A DNA stretch of 64,000 bases from Streptomyces reniochalinae (GCF_003323735.1 NZ_QOIM01000025.1:62001-126000), one strand, 5' to 3'. Positions 18,053-26,942 are shown, counted from the stretch's first letter. The notes: generated from the sequence alone by a model not told the origin. Made by a program: numbers and translations.

Positions 18053-19531
18053 TCAGCGGTTCTGGTGGGCGGCGAGGGCGTGGACCGTCCCGGCCGTGGC
18101 CGGGTACAAGGCGCGGTAGAGGCCGTAGAGCTCGTCGTACCGGGCGGCGGTCTCCGGCTGGGGCGTGACGACTTCCCGCACGGGGTTCCAGTCGTCGATC
18201 GAGGCGTCACCGACGAGTTGCGCGGCGAGCAGCGCACCCCCGTAGGCGGCGCCGATGGAGGTCGCGCGCAACTCCTGGGACCGGCCGGTGACATCGGAGA
18301 CGATGCGGGTCCACAGGCCGCCCTGGGTGCCGCCGCCCACCGCGACGACCCGGCGGATGTCGCCGCCCGCCGCCCGCAGGGCCTCGATGTTGTGCCGGAC
18401 GGCGTAGGCGGTCGCCTCCAGAGCCGCCCGGTAGAGGTCGCCCCGGGTGTGCGAGAGGGTCAGCCCCGCGATGACGCCGCGCGCGTGCGGGTCCATGACC
18501 GGGGTGCGCTCCCCCGCGAAGTACGGGAGCATCAGCAGTCCGCCCGCGCCGGGCCCGGAGAGCTCGGCCAGCCGGAGGAGCCCGGCGTAGTCGGTGTCGC
18601 CGAACAGGTCGCGCAGCCAGCCGGTGACGGCGCCCGAGGTGGCCATGCCGCCCGCGAGGTTGCGGGTGCCGGGCAGGGCTCCGAGGGTGCTCCACAGCGC
18701 CGGGTCGGTGAGCGGCTCGGGCACGGTGTGGACGAGGAACATCGTCGTGCCGTACATCAGCATGAGGTCGCCCACCTGGTGTGCCCCGACGCTCAGGGCC
18801 TCGGCCCAGGCGTCGACGGTCCCGGTGGTGACGGGAACGCCCTGGCGCAGCCCGGTCTCCCGGGCCGCCTCGGCGGTGACCGAGCCGGCCGCCTCGCCGG
18901 ACCAGCGCAGCGGCGGGAGTTCCAGACCGGGTGCGACGCGCGCGGCCCACGGCGCGTACCAGTCCAGCGCGTGGATGTCGTAGAGCGGCGTGGCCTGGCT
19001 CGCCGAGTGGTGGTCGAGGACGTAGGCGCCGGTGAGCTTGCGGGCCAGCCAGGAGCTGGGCATGTAGAGGCGGCGGGCGCGGGCGTACAGCTCCGGTTCC
19101 TCCTCGGCGACCCAGGCGACCTTGGGTCCTGCCGCCTGGCTGGAGAGCTGTGAGCCGCAGCGGGCCCGGATCCGCTCGACGCCCAGTTCCTTCTCGAGCC
19201 GCGCGATCTGGTCGACGGAGCGGGTGTCGACGCCGTAGAGGATCGCCGGGCGCAGCGGGGTGTCGTCGGCGTCGGTGAGCAGGACGCAGGGGCCCATGCC
19301 GCTGAGCCCGACGGCGACCACCTCGGCGTCGCCGGGTGCGGTCAGCTCGCGGGAGAGCGAGACGAACTCGTTCCACCAGGTGTCGGCGTCCATCTCCACG
19401 TGCCCGGGCGCCGGCCGGTCGACGGTGTGCTCGCGGACGGCGGAGCGCAGCAGCGTGCCGTCCGGTGCGACCAGGACGCCCTTGCTGCTGGAGGTGCCGA
19501 TGTCCACGCCCAGGACTGCGTTGAGGGCCAT
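18053..19531 (-). CDS. FGGY family carbohydrate kinase (xylulokinase/gluconokinase-like)
   Basis: A 492-residue sugar kinase. The N-terminal phosphate loop VLGVDIGTSSSKG and the C-terminal VVAVGGGTQGGLW and GAAYGGALLAA blocks of FGGY kinases are present. ATG 19531 is the best start; a longer reading would run through a palindromic operator. It is divergent from a ribose-type ABC uptake operon and should phosphorylate the sugar or polyol that operon imports. Which sugar cannot be read from the sequence; a ketopentose, gluconate-like or modified sugar are all possible. Confidence 0.9.
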   Translation of the reverse strand: MALNAVLGVDIGTSSSKGVLVAPDGTLLRSAVREHTVDRPAPGHVEMDADTWWNEFVSLSRELTAPGDAEVVAVGLSGMGPCVLLTDADDTPLRPAILYGVDTRSVDQIARLEKELGVERIRARCGSQLSSQAAGPKVAWVAEEEPELYARARRLYMPSSWLARKLTGAYVLDHHSASQATPLYDIHALDWYAPWAARVAPGLELPPLRWSGEAAGSVTAEAARETGLRQGVPVTTGTVDAWAEALSVGAHQVGDLMLMYGTTMFLVHTVPEPLTDPALWSTLGALPGTRNLAGGMATSGAVTGWLRDLFGDTDYAGLLRLAELSGPGAGGLLMLPYFAGERTPVMDPHARGVIAGLTLSHTRGDLYRAALEATAYAVRHNIEALRAAGGDIRRVVAVGGGTQGGLWTRIVSDVTGRSQELRATSIGAAYGGALLAAQLVGDASIDDWNPVREVVTPQPETAARYDELYGLYRALYPATAGTVHALAAHQNR

Positions 19532-19546
19532 GCGCGCAGGCTGGCA

Positions 19547-19558
19547 GAAATCGATTTC
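19547..19558. promoter_or_regulatory. Palindromic operator, kinase-proximal copy
   Basis: Perfect 12-bp palindrome GAAATCGATTTC, 16 bases upstream of the kinase start. The central CG and overall shape are typical of LacI-family operators. An identical copy lies at 19633-19644, 86 bp away centre to centre. Confidence 0.7.
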
Positions 19559-19632
19559 ATCGTCAACGTCTCCCTCCCTCGGCAAATCGCGCACGTCTGT
19601 TGACCCACCGGAGTGCCGTTCCTACACTCCCT

Positions 19633-19644
19633 GAAATCGATTTC
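19633..19644. promoter_or_regulatory. Palindromic operator, ABC-operon-proximal copy
   Basis: Second perfect GAAATCGATTTC palindrome, 14 bases upstream of the leader ORF start at 19658. Two identical sites between divergent transcripts suggest coordinated repression by a LacI-type regulator that is not encoded in this window. The 86-bp separation is close to eight helical turns, compatible with looping. Confidence 0.7.
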
Positions 19645-19657
19645 GACAGGAGTCGTC

Positions 19658-19828
19658 GTGCTGACCGACATCCACCCCCGCACGGGCGGGGTTTTCCCGC
19701 ACCGACCCGACACCACGGGGCGCCCCGCCGCGGCCACACGAGCCGGTGCTCCCTTCCCCGGCGAGCTCCCCGGCAAGTCCCCCGCCGACATCCCCGCCGA
19801 ACGTTCCGAGGTGGCAGGAGAGCGCTGA
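19658..19828 (+). CDS. Leader ORF coupled to the sugar ABC ATPase gene
   Basis: A 56-residue ORF from GTG 19658 with AGGAG at 19648-19652. Its TGA (19826-19828) shares a base with the ATG of the ATPase gene (TGATG), a typical coupling junction. The peptide is Pro/Gly/Arg-rich with no family resemblance. It begins immediately after the palindromic operator, so it lies at the very 5' end of the operon mRNA. It may be a translated leader affecting ATPase expression; a small unknown protein is less likely. The ATPase also has its own AGGAGAG site, so coupling is not essential. Confidence 0.4.
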   Translation: MLTDIHPRTGGVFPHRPDTTGRPAAATRAGAPFPGELPGKSPADIPAERSEVAGER

Positions 19829-21438
19829 TGGACGGCACGAAGCAGGACACCCCCGAAGCGCCCCGCGGCGCCGCCGGCGGAAGGACGCTGCTGCGCGTCG
19901 AGGGGGTCACCAAGAGCTTCCCCGGCGTCCGGGCCCTGGACGGGATGCGGCTCGACCTGCGGCACGGTGAGGCGCTCGCCCTGGTCGGGGAGAACGGCGC
20001 GGGCAAGTCGACGCTGATGAAGCTGCTCACCGGCATCCACACCCCCGACTCGGGCAGCTTCTTCCTCGACGGCGAGCCGCTGCACGTCACCGGCCCGCGG
20101 CACGCGCGGGAACTGGGCATCGGCATCATCCACCAGGAGTTCAACCTGATGCCCGACCTCACGGTCGCGCAGAACGTCTTCATCGGCCGTGAGCCGCGCA
20201 AGGCGGGCTTCCTGCTCGACCACCGGGCGCTCAACTCCCGCGCCCAGGAGCTCATCGACCGGCTCGAACTCCCGCTCGACCCGCGCCGCACCGTCGCTTC
20301 CCTCACCGTCGCCCAGCAGCAGATGGTCGAGATAGCCAAGGCCCTCTCCCACGACCCGCGCGTCCTGATCATGGACGAGCCGACGGCGGCGCTCAACGAC
20401 GCGGAGGTACGGGCCCTGCACCAGCTCATCCGCCGCTTCCTGCGCCCGGAGACCGGCGTCGTCTACATCTCCCACCGCATGGAGGAGCTCACCTCCCTGT
20501 GCGACCGCGTCACCGTGATCCGCGACGGCCGGTACGTCGAGACGCTGCGCACCGACCAGGTCTCGACGCGGGAGGTGATCGCGCGGATGGTCGGCCGTGA
20601 ACTCGACACCGGTGCGGGGCCGCAGAACGTGCGCCAGGACCGCGAGACGCTGCTGTCGGTGTCGGGGCTGAGCACCAAGGCGCTGCTCGACGACGTCACC
20701 TTCGAGCTGAGGGAGGGAGAGATCCTCGGCTTCGCCGGGCTGATGGGCGCGGGCCGCACCGAGGTGGCCAGGGCGCTGGTCGGCGCCGATCCGGTCACCT
20801 CGGGAACGGTGACCCTGCGCGGGCGGCGCGTGCGGATCAGCAACCCGGCGGACGCGGCACGGCACCGCATCGGCTACCTGTCCGAGGACCGCAAGCAGCT
20901 CGGGCTGCTGGTCGAGGACGGCGTCGACACCAACGTGGCGCTCAGCTCGCTCGATGAGCGCTTCGCCTCCTTCGGCTTCGTCCGCGACCGGGCGATCCGA
21001 AGCCGCGCCGAGGAGCTGGTCGCCGCGCTGCGGATCAGGACCCCCTCGGTCGGCCAGACGGTCAAGAACCTCTCCGGCGGCAACCAGCAGAAGGTCGTCA
21101 TCGCCAAGTGGCTCGTCAAGGAGTGCGACGTGCTGATCTTCGACGAGCCGACCCGCGGCATCGACGTCGGCGCCAAGGAGGAGATCTACCGGCTCCTCAA
21201 CGAGCTGGCCCAGCAGGGGAAGTCCCTCATCGTGATCTCCTCCGAGCTCCCGGAGGTGCTGCGCATGGCGCACCGCGTGCTGGTGATGGCCGAAGGCCGG
21301 ATCACCGGCGAACTCGCCGCGCACGAGGCCACGCAGGAACAGGTCATGCACTACGCGACGCTGCGGCCCGGCGCACCGACCGCGCCCTCGGCCGCCCACG
21401 ACAGCACCCGCCCCAGCACCCCCAAGGCAGGCAAGTGA
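19828..21438 (+). CDS. Sugar ABC transporter ATP-binding protein (RbsA-like)
   Basis: A 536-residue protein with two fused ABC ATPase domains, the layout of ribose/galactose/xylose importers. First domain: GENGAGKST at residues 54-62, IIHQEFNL Q-loop, [10 protein letters not shown]. Second domain: GLMGAGRTE (the usual degenerate Walker A of this family), [15 protein letters not shown] signature, [17 protein letters not shown] 19828 follows AGGAGAG. It powers uptake through the permease encoded directly downstream, whose start overlaps this stop by one base. Confidence 0.93.
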   Translation: MDGTKQDTPEAPRGAAGGRTLLRVEGVTKSFPGVRALDGMRLDLRHGEALALVGENGAGKSTLMKLLTGIHTPDSGSFFLDGEPLHVTGPRHARELGIGIIHQEFNLMPDLTVAQNVFIGREPRKAGFLLDHRALNSRAQELIDRLELPLDPRRTVASLTVAQQQMVEIAKALSHDPRVLIMDEPTAALNDAEVRALHQLIRRFLRPETGVVYISHRMEELTSLCDRVTVIRDGRYVETLRTDQVSTREVIARMVGRELDTGAGPQNVRQDRETLLSVSGLSTKALLDDVTFELREGEILGFAGLMGAGRTEVARALVGADPVTSGTVTLRGRRVRISNPADAARHRIGYLSEDRKQLGLLVEDGVDTNVALSSLDERFASFGFVRDRAIRSRAEELVAALRIRTPSVGQTVKNLSGGNQQKVVIAKWLVKECDVLIFDEPTRGIDVGAKEEIYRLLNELAQQGKSLIVISSELPEVLRMAHRVLVMAEGRITGELAAHEATQEQVMHYATLRPGAPTAPSAAHDSTRPSTPKAGK

Positions 21439-22457
21439 TGACAGCCGAGACGGCACCCGCGCCCGAGCAGGACCGGCCCGCGGCAGGCGGCCCGGGGACC
21501 GGGAGCGGCGGCACCCTCAAGGGCCGCCTCCAGCAGTTCCTGGCGTTCGGCAGCCTGGTGGTGATCTGCGTGTTCTTCGCGATCGCCGACCCGATCTTCC
21601 TCAGCTACGGCAACATCACCTCGATCCTCTTCGCGACCGTGGTGATCGGCACGCTCGCGCTCGGCGCCACCTTCGTGATCATCACGGGCGGCATCGACCT
21701 GTCGGTCGGCACCGGCATGGCGCTGTGCGCGGTCGTCTCCGGCGTGCTGATCACCAACATGGGGCTGCCGATCGTCGTCGGCGTCCTGGGCACCCTGGTG
21801 TTCGGCGCGCTCATCGGTTTCGTCAACGGGCTCAACATCGCCGTGCTCGGGCTGCCGCCGTTCATCGCCACGCTCGCGATGATGCTGGTGGCCGGCGGGC
21901 TCGCCCTCGTCATCTCGGGCAGCGCACCGATCTACTTCGACTCCACCGCCTACACCGACATCTCCACCGGCAGCATCATCCCCGGGGCCGACTTCCCCAA
22001 CGCGGTGCTGATCATGGCCGCCGTCGCCGTCGTCGCGGGTGTGGCGCTCAGCCGGACGGTGCTGGGCCGCTACACCTACGCCATCGGCAGCAACGAGGAG
22101 GCCACCGCGCTCTCGGGCGTGAACGTCCGCAAGTGGAAGATCGTCATCTACACGCTGGCGGGACTGTTCATCGGGCTGGCCGGTGTGCTGATCTCCGCCC
22201 GGCTCGGCTCGGCCCAGCCCGCCACCGGCATGGGGTACGAGCTCCAGGCCATCGCCGCGGTCGTCATCGGCGGGACCTCGCTGAGCGGCGGCAAGGGCTC
22301 CATCGTCGGTACGGTCATCGGCGCGCTGATCATCTCGGTGCTCAACAACGGTCTCCAAGTGCTGGCCGTTCCCCAGGAGTGGCAGAACGTCATCCTCGGC
22401 ACCGTCATCGTCGTGGCCGTCTACGCCGACAGGGCGCGCAAGCGTGCGGCGGCCTGA
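21438..22457 (+). CDS. Sugar ABC transporter permease (RbsC-like)
   Basis: A 339-residue BPD_transp_2 family permease with about 9-10 hydrophobic helices. Diagnostic segments are ITGGIDLSVGT, GLNIAVLGLPPFIATLAMM, YAIGSNEEATALSGV and VIGGTSLSGGKGS, all as in ribose permeases. ATG 21438 overlaps the ATPase stop; an in-frame GTG three bases earlier is possible. The binding-protein gene follows after 57 bases. It forms a homodimeric membrane channel with the fused ATPase. Confidence 0.93.
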   Translation: MTAETAPAPEQDRPAAGGPGTGSGGTLKGRLQQFLAFGSLVVICVFFAIADPIFLSYGNITSILFATVVIGTLALGATFVIITGGIDLSVGTGMALCAVVSGVLITNMGLPIVVGVLGTLVFGALIGFVNGLNIAVLGLPPFIATLAMMLVAGGLALVISGSAPIYFDSTAYTDISTGSIIPGADFPNAVLIMAAVAVVAGVALSRTVLGRYTYAIGSNEEATALSGVNVRKWKIVIYTLAGLFIGLAGVLISARLGSAQPATGMGYELQAIAAVVIGGTSLSGGKGSIVGTVIGALIISVLNNGLQVLAVPQEWQNVILGTVIVVAVYADRARKRAAA

Positions 22458-22514
22458 GCCCCCGCGCCCGCCCCGCCTTCCACTGGCCCGCACCACCGAG
22501 GGAGTTCGAGTTCG

Positions 22515-23477
22515 ATGACCATGCGGCACCGGCGTAGCGCGGCGCTCGTCGCGGCGGCCCTGATGCTGACGCTCAGCGGCTGCGGCGCCTCGCAGGACGC
22601 GAGCGGCGGCAAGCCGTCCATCGCGATCGTCTCCAAGGGCTTCCAGCAGCAGTTCTGGCAGTCGGTCAAGAAGGGCGCGCAGCAGGAGGCGAAGGAGCGC
22701 GGAGCTGAGATCACCTTCCAGGGCCCGGCGACCGAGAGCGACGTCGAGACGCAGGTGACCCAGGTGACCAACGCCGTCGGCAGGGGCCCCGACGCGCTGG
22801 GGCTGGCCGCCCTCGACTCCCGGGCCACCGAACCGATGCTGCGAAAAGCCGCACGCGAGGACATTCCCGTCATCGCCTTCGACTCGGGCGTGGACAGCGA
22901 GGTCCCGCTGACCACCGTGGCCACCGACAACAAGGCGGCCGCCGCCGAAGCCGCCGAGCACCTGGCGAAGGCCCTCGGCGGAAAGGGACAGGTCGCCGTC
23001 GTCGCGCACAGCCAGACCAGCGGCTCCGGCATCGACCGCCGCGACGGTTTCGTGCGGTGGATGAACAAGCACGCGCCCCGCATCGAGCTGCTGCCCGTGC
23101 AGTACGGCGGGGGCGACCAGACCAAGTCGGCCGACATCACCAAGGCCATCATCACCGCGAACCCCGACGTCGACGGCGTCTACGGCACCAACGAGGGCTC
23201 CGCCATGGGCGTCATCCAGGGCGTCAAGGAGAGCGGCCGCAAGGACATCAAGACCGTCGGCTTCGACTCGGGCAAGGGCCAGATCGACGCCATCGAGCGG
23301 GGCGAGATGCTCGGCGCCATCACCCAGGACCCGCTCGCCATCGGCCGCGAGGTGGTGAAGGCGGCTCTCAAGGCGAAGAAGGGCGAGAAGCTGCCGAAGA
23401 CCATCAACACGGGCTTCTACTGGTACGACCGGAAGAACGTCGACGACCCGAAGATCCAGTCAGTGCTCTATCGGTAG
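22515..23477 (+). CDS. Sugar-binding lipoprotein of ABC transporter (RbsB-like)
   Basis: A 320-residue periplasmic-binding-protein family 4 lipoprotein. Basic N-terminus, hydrophobic stretch and lipobox LSGC (Cys about residue 23) direct it to the outer membrane face. The mature part has the ribose-binding hallmarks SIAIVSKGFQQQFWQSVKKG, VIAFDSGVDS, and GVYGTNEGSAMGVIQG. It captures the ligand for the upstream permease. It is the last gene of the operon. Two candidate starts (ATG 22515 and 22521) differ by two residues. Confidence 0.93.
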   Translation: MTMRHRRSAALVAAALMLTLSGCGASQDASGGKPSIAIVSKGFQQQFWQSVKKGAQQEAKERGAEITFQGPATESDVETQVTQVTNAVGRGPDALGLAALDSRATEPMLRKAAREDIPVIAFDSGVDSEVPLTTVATDNKAAAAEAAEHLAKALGGKGQVAVVAHSQTSGSGIDRRDGFVRWMNKHAPRIELLPVQYGGGDQTKSADITKAIITANPDVDGVYGTNEGSAMGVIQGVKESGRKDIKTVGFDSGKGQIDAIERGEMLGAITQDPLAIGREVVKAALKAKKGEKLPKTINTGFYWYDRKNVDDPKIQSVLYR

Positions 23478-23777
23478 CGGTCCGCCGGGATCCGGTCCGT
23501 GCCGTACCGGCAGCGGCCCGCCGCGGGCCCGCGAGCGCCCTTGAGGGCGGCACGCGGCGGAGCCCGGCGACGCCATGGCCGGGACGCGGCCGAAAATGTT
23601 GGCGGCAGGTGGGTTTGCCACCCGCGACACGGGTTATACGAGACGCCGAGTGCTTGGGAGTACAGGCACATCCGCGGGAGGCGACCGCACACTGTCGCCC
23701 CGGGTGTGTCGAGACCCGGGCACGGCTCCTCCCGCGGTTGGTCCGAGAACAAGCGAGACCGCAAGGAGCCAGATCCC
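23478..23777. other. 300-base intergenic region before the sigma factor gene
   Basis: No gene supported. The left half is GC-rich with imperfect inverted repeats (about 23514-23575) that may end the sugar operon. The right half carries the SigB-type promoter motif at 23613-23636 and a leader of about 130 bases up to the AAGGAG site of the sigma factor gene. Confidence 0.4.
23613..23636 (+). promoter_or_regulatory. SigB/SigF-type promoter motif
   Basis: GTTT (23613-23616), exactly 14 bases, then GGGTTA (23631-23636). This matches the GTTT-N14-GGGTAT consensus known for stress sigma factors of the SigB group in Streptomyces and relatives, apart from the last two bases of the -10. It lies 142 bases upstream of a SigB-group sigma gene, suggesting autoregulation or control by a sister sigma factor. 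Confidence 0.6.
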
Positions 23778-24626
23778 ATGTGCGCCGTACGGTACCGCCC
23801 GCAGCGAGCACGTCATAGCCATGCTGACGCCCCCGACACGACCAGGGAATTCGAGCGGCTCGCCGCTCTCCCCCAGGGCCCCGAGCGGGAGGAGCTCAGC
23901 AGCAGGATCGTCGAGGCGTGGCTGCCCATGGCCCACCGGCTGGCGGCCAAGTACCGCAGCCGCGGAGAGGCCCTCGAAGACCTCGAACAGGTCGCGGCGC
24001 TGGGCCTCGTCAAGGCCGTCGACCGCTACGACCCGTCCCACGGCACCCCCTTCGTGCCGTTCGCCGTCCCCACCATCACAGGAGAGATCCGCCGCCACTT
24101 CCGCGACCACACCTGGGACGTGCACGTGCCGCGTCGCGTCCAGGAACTGCGCAACAAGGTGCGCACCGCGATACGGGAGCTGAGTTCGGCGGTCGACGAC
24201 CACACGCCCTCCGCCGAGCGGATAGCCGCCCACACCGGCCTGTCGCAGGAGGACGTCGAGGCCGGGCTGGAGGCCATCGGAAGCTTCCGCTCCCTGTCGC
24301 TGGACGCCTCGACCGGTGACGCCGACGACGGCTTCTCGCTGGCCGACACCTTCGGCCACAGCGAGCCCGACTACGAGACCGTCGTCGCCAAGGAAGCCGT
24401 CAAGCCCTGCCTGCGCGACCTGCCGGAGCGCCAGCGCCGCGTGCTGTACATGCGCTTCTTCCGCGACATGACGCAGTCCCGCATCGGCAAGGAGCTGGGC
24501 ATCTCGCAGATGCACGTCTCCCGGCTGCTGAGCAAGAGCTTCGAGCACGTCCGCCACCAGGTCGAACACGACCGCAGGCCCGCACGCCCGCGCTGCGCGG
24601 CGGGCGCCCGCACGGCCCGCGTGTGA
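23778..24626 (+). CDS. RNA polymerase sigma factor, SigB/SigF/SigG group
   Basis: A 282-residue alternative sigma factor of group 3. Region 2 is clear (MAHRLAAKYRSRGEALEDLE, then ALGLVKAVDRYD and FAVPTITGEIRRHFRD), followed by WDVHVPRRVQEL of region 3 and region 4 (LPERQRRVLYMRFF, MTQSRIGKELGISQMHVSRL). ATG 23778 follows CAAGGAG. Such factors govern osmotic/oxidative stress or sporulation genes and are normally held by anti-sigma factors, none of which is adjacent here. The DUF5133 gene follows closely, a pairing probably reflecting shared stress control. Confidence 0.93.
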   Translation: MCAVRYRPQRARHSHADAPDTTREFERLAALPQGPEREELSSRIVEAWLPMAHRLAAKYRSRGEALEDLEQVAALGLVKAVDRYDPSHGTPFVPFAVPTITGEIRRHFRDHTWDVHVPRRVQELRNKVRTAIRELSSAVDDHTPSAERIAAHTGLSQEDVEAGLEAIGSFRSLSLDASTGDADDGFSLADTFGHSEPDYETVVAKEAVKPCLRDLPERQRRVLYMRFFRDMTQSRIGKELGISQMHVSRLLSKSFEHVRHQVEHDRRPARPRCAAGARTARV

Positions 24627-24667
24627 CCACCGACGGCGACACCGACCCGCAAGGGAGCACGATCACC

Positions 24668-24940
24668 ATGCTGATGGCACATCCCGCCGTTCTCCGCGAT
24701 CTCGTCGAGCAGTACGAGGCGCTCAGCGTCCTGCACGCCGAGGACGGTTCCCCCGAATCCCGGCAGCGCCTCAACGACGTGGCCTACACGCTGTGCGTGT
24801 CCACCGGCACCCGCGACGTCGACGCCGCGCTGGTCGCCGCCCGGCACCACCTTCCCGGCGCCCGGATCGAGGACGACTCCCTCCTCGACGAGGACGCCCC
24901 GGAGCCCGTCGCGGTCACCTCCGCGGGAGCCGGCATCTGA
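24668..24940 (+). CDS. DUF5133 domain protein
   Basis: A 90-residue soluble protein starting MLMAHPAVLRDLVEQYEAL and containing AYTLCVSTGTRDVDAAL, the pattern of the DUF5133 family found in Streptomyces. I start it at ATG 24668, after AAGGGAG, because family members begin at MLMAHP; an in-frame GTG at 24623 overlapping the sigma gene stop would add 15 residues. No function is established. The location directly after a stress sigma gene suggests a stress-related role, which is inference. Confidence 0.82.
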   Translation: MLMAHPAVLRDLVEQYEALSVLHAEDGSPESRQRLNDVAYTLCVSTGTRDVDAALVAARHHLPGARIEDDSLLDEDAPEPVAVTSAGAGI

Positions 24941-24992
24941 GGCCCGGCTCCTGAGGTCTGAGACGTTCAGGCCGAAGAGGTGAGAGCCGCCG

Positions 24993-25027
24993 CGCGGGTG
25001 ACCGGACGCCGGGTCCGGTCACCCGCG
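24993..25027. terminator. Bidirectional terminator hairpin
   Basis: Perfect 15-bp stem (CGCGGGTGACCGGAC at 24993-25007 with complement 25013-25027) and 5-base loop, with an outer GAGCCGCC/GGCGGCTC pairing. It separates the DUF5133 gene from the convergent amidotransferase gene, which ends at 25042. Confidence 0.7.
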
Positions 25028-25041
25028 CCTGGCATGGCGGC

Positions 25042-25764
25042 TCACCGGCCGGCCCGGCCGGTCTCCGGCTCCTCCCGTACCAGCGCGGCGAACCGTCGGA
25101 TCACCTCGCGCCAGACGGGCGTCGCCGTCCGCGCGTCCTCCTCGGCCCCGCGATACAGCGCCTGCCGGTCGTGACCGTGCTCGGCCAGGCGCGCGGCGTC
25201 CCACGTCAGCAGCCGCTCGGGGGCCGTCTCCGGATGGAACTGCACACCCCAGGCCCGCTCCCCCACGCGGAAGGCCTGGTACGGACAGCGGTCGCTGCGA
25301 GCCAGCCAGACCGCACCGGGTGGCAGCGAGGTGACGGCGTCCACGTGCCGCTCGATCGCCGTCACCCGCTTTGGCAGCGAGTGGAAGAGCGGATCGGCCG
25401 CCGCCTCGGCCCGCATGCTGAGGGCCGTGCTGCCCATCTCCGGGACTCCGTGCCCGGCCGCGACCTTGCCGCCCGCGACGTGCGCCAGCATCTGCCCGCC
25501 CAGGCAGATGCCGAGGACGGGTGTGCGCTCGGCGAGCGCCGCCGCGACGAGCCCGCGTGTGGCGGCGAGCCAGGGTGCGCGCGCGTCGTCGTCCGGCATG
25601 AACCCGCCTCCGAGCACCACGAGCGCGGAATGCGTCAGCCCGTGCGGCACGGCCTCGCCCTCGTACGCGTGGACGACGTCCACGGTGAGCCCTACTTCCT
25701 CCAGCCAGTCACCGACACGGCCCGGTCCGCCACGGGGCGTGTTCTGCACGGCCAGCACCCGCAT
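25042..25764 (-). CDS. Class I glutamine amidotransferase (GMP synthase-like)
   Basis: A 240-residue stand-alone GATase1 protein. The nucleophile elbow GICLGGQ with catalytic Cys and the later VQFHPET with catalytic His-x-Glu are intact. It lacks any synthetase domain, so it resembles the free-standing GMP-synthase-like amidotransferases that hydrolyse gamma-glutamyl bonds or supply ammonia to an unknown partner. It is monocistronic, facing the sigma/DUF5133 genes. Substrate unknown. Confidence 0.88.
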   Translation of the reverse strand: MRVLAVQNTPRGGPGRVGDWLEEVGLTVDVVHAYEGEAVPHGLTHSALVVLGGGFMPDDDARAPWLAATRGLVAAALAERTPVLGICLGGQMLAHVAGGKVAAGHGVPEMGSTALSMRAEAAADPLFHSLPKRVTAIERHVDAVTSLPPGAVWLARSDRCPYQAFRVGERAWGVQFHPETAPERLLTWDAARLAEHGHDRQALYRGAEEDARTATPVWREVIRRFAALVREEPETGRAGR

Positions 25765-25867
25765 CGCCCTGATCCCTTCGTGCCGCCCCTCGTCCGACGC
25801 CGCTCACCGGCTTGCCACCTGAGGTGCCGGGTACCCGGGGAGCGTCTGCACCCGAGAGGGAGGAACG

Positions 25868-26083
25868 ATGGGGCTCACTTTCCGAAAGAGCATCCGGATT
25901 CTGCCGGGGATACGGATGAACATCAACCGCCGGTCGGTCTCCTTCAGAGTGGGCGGCCACGGCGGACCGCGCCGGACCTACGGTTCCCGTGGCCGCCGCA
26001 CGACGTCGATGGACCTGCCAGGCCCGTTCGGCTACCGGCGCAGCAGCCGCCGCGTCGGCCGACGGGGCACCATCCGGCGCTGA
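25868..26083 (+). CDS. DUF4236 domain protein
   Basis: A 71-residue very basic protein: MGLTFRKSIRILPGIRMNIN, then RRSVSFRVGG, which is the start of the DUF4236 family (the usual GFRFRKSxKxGPGxRxNxS pattern). A GGGAGG site precedes ATG 25868. The C-terminal half is Arg/Gly-rich, unlike the usual thin hydrophobic linker of longer family members. Function unknown. It is convergent with the next gene, with a strong terminator in between. Confidence 0.8.
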   Translation: MGLTFRKSIRILPGIRMNINRRSVSFRVGGHGGPRRTYGSRGRRTTSMDLPGPFGYRRSSRRVGRRGTIRR

Positions 26084-26163
26084 GCGGGCGGCGGCGCTCA
26101 CCTCCCGGTTGTCGCCGCGCCGGAGCCGGCGGCGCCGGCCTCGTCCCCGAGAACACGGACGCA

Positions 26164-26205
26164 CACCGAGGCCGGAGGGGCTCAGCGGCCCCTCCGGCCT
26201 CGGTG
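26164..26205. terminator. Bidirectional terminator hairpin
   Basis: Perfect 17-bp stem (CACCGAGGCCGGAGGGG at 26164-26180 with complement 26189-26205) and an 8-base loop, between the convergent DUF4236 gene (ends 26083) and the - strand gene ending at 26217. Confidence 0.8.
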
Positions 26206-26216
26206 CGGGCACGGCA

Positions 26217-26549
26217 TCAGATGCGGCCGCCGGTAAGACGTGTCAGCGGACCCGTCCTTCTGCGCGCCGTCGTACGCCCCAGCGCGAACGCACCCGCCAG
26301 GAGCGCCAGCAGACTCCCGCCCGCTCCGGCGGCGACCTTCTTGCGCTGTTTGACCGCGACCAGTCCGGCCGTGGCCGCCGTAGTCGCCGTGGAGGTCGCG
26401 GACGCCAGCGTGTTCCTGGCGGCCTCTCCCCGCCTCTTCACGGCCTCTCCCGCAGAGCTCGCGGCTCCGTTCGCCTCGGCGACCGTCCGCGTGGCCGCTG
26501 CGGGCTTCTTCGCACTGTCTGTCTTCGCGTTCTTCACAGGGTCAGCCAT
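26217..26549 (-). CDS. Small Ala/Lys-rich protein with C-terminal membrane helix
   Basis: A 110-residue protein starting MADPVKNAKTDSAKKPAAAT. The first 60 residues are Ala/Thr/Lys-rich and likely helical; then a hydrophobic helix (GSLLALLAGAFALGRT) is followed by a basic tail (TARRRTGPLTRL). This suggests a tail-anchored or nucleoid/membrane-associated protein, but I recognise no family. A longer frame to 26651 is Arg/Gly-rich and lacks a start signal, so I use ATG 26549. Confidence 0.65.
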   Translation of the reverse strand: MADPVKNAKTDSAKKPAAATRTVAEANGAASSAGEAVKRRGEAARNTLASATSTATTAATAGLVAVKQRKKVAAGAGGSLLALLAGAFALGRTTARRRTGPLTRLTGGRI

Positions 26550-26681
26550 GGGCGGCGGGTTGCCGTAAGGGGCCGCGCCCAAACCCCCGGACGCCCGGCC
26601 GCGGTGGCCGAACGCGTGGGCGCCCGGCCACCGCCGCGCCCGAACACCCAAGCCGAACGCGGGCGTTCGAGGCTGCGGAGG

Positions 26682-26942
26682 TCAACCTCCGTACATACCG
26701 CGGAAGAAGAGGTAGCCGATCGCCATGCCGATGACGATTCCGGCTATGGAGACGCCGATCGCCGTGCCCGCGAGCCGCTCCTGTTTGGATTTGGCGACGA
26801 GGCCGCAGATGAGCCCCGCGATACCGAATCCCGGCGGGCAGAAGAGGAAGGCGATGGCGCCGAGCACGATGCCCACGATGCTCAGCGTGTTGGAGTCGTT
26901 CGCGGGCCGTCCCTGCTGGTACGGCGGTCCCGGATAGGACAC
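26682..26942 (-). CDS. Small DUF4190-like membrane protein
   Basis: An 86-residue protein with a short Pro/Gln/Asn N-terminus, then two hydrophobic hairpin helices: SIVGIVLGAIAFLFCPPGFG and AIGVSIAGIVIGMAIGYLFF. The SIVGIVLG start and the repeated GxAIGxxxxxI pattern match DUF4190 proteins of actinobacteria. It probably sits in the cytoplasmic membrane; no function is known. Monocistronic, with about 140 bases on each side. Confidence 0.75.
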   Translation of the reverse strand: MSYPGPPYQQGRPANDSNTLSIVGIVLGAIAFLFCPPGFGIAGLICGLVAKSKQERLAGTAIGVSIAGIVIGMAIGYLFFRGMYGG

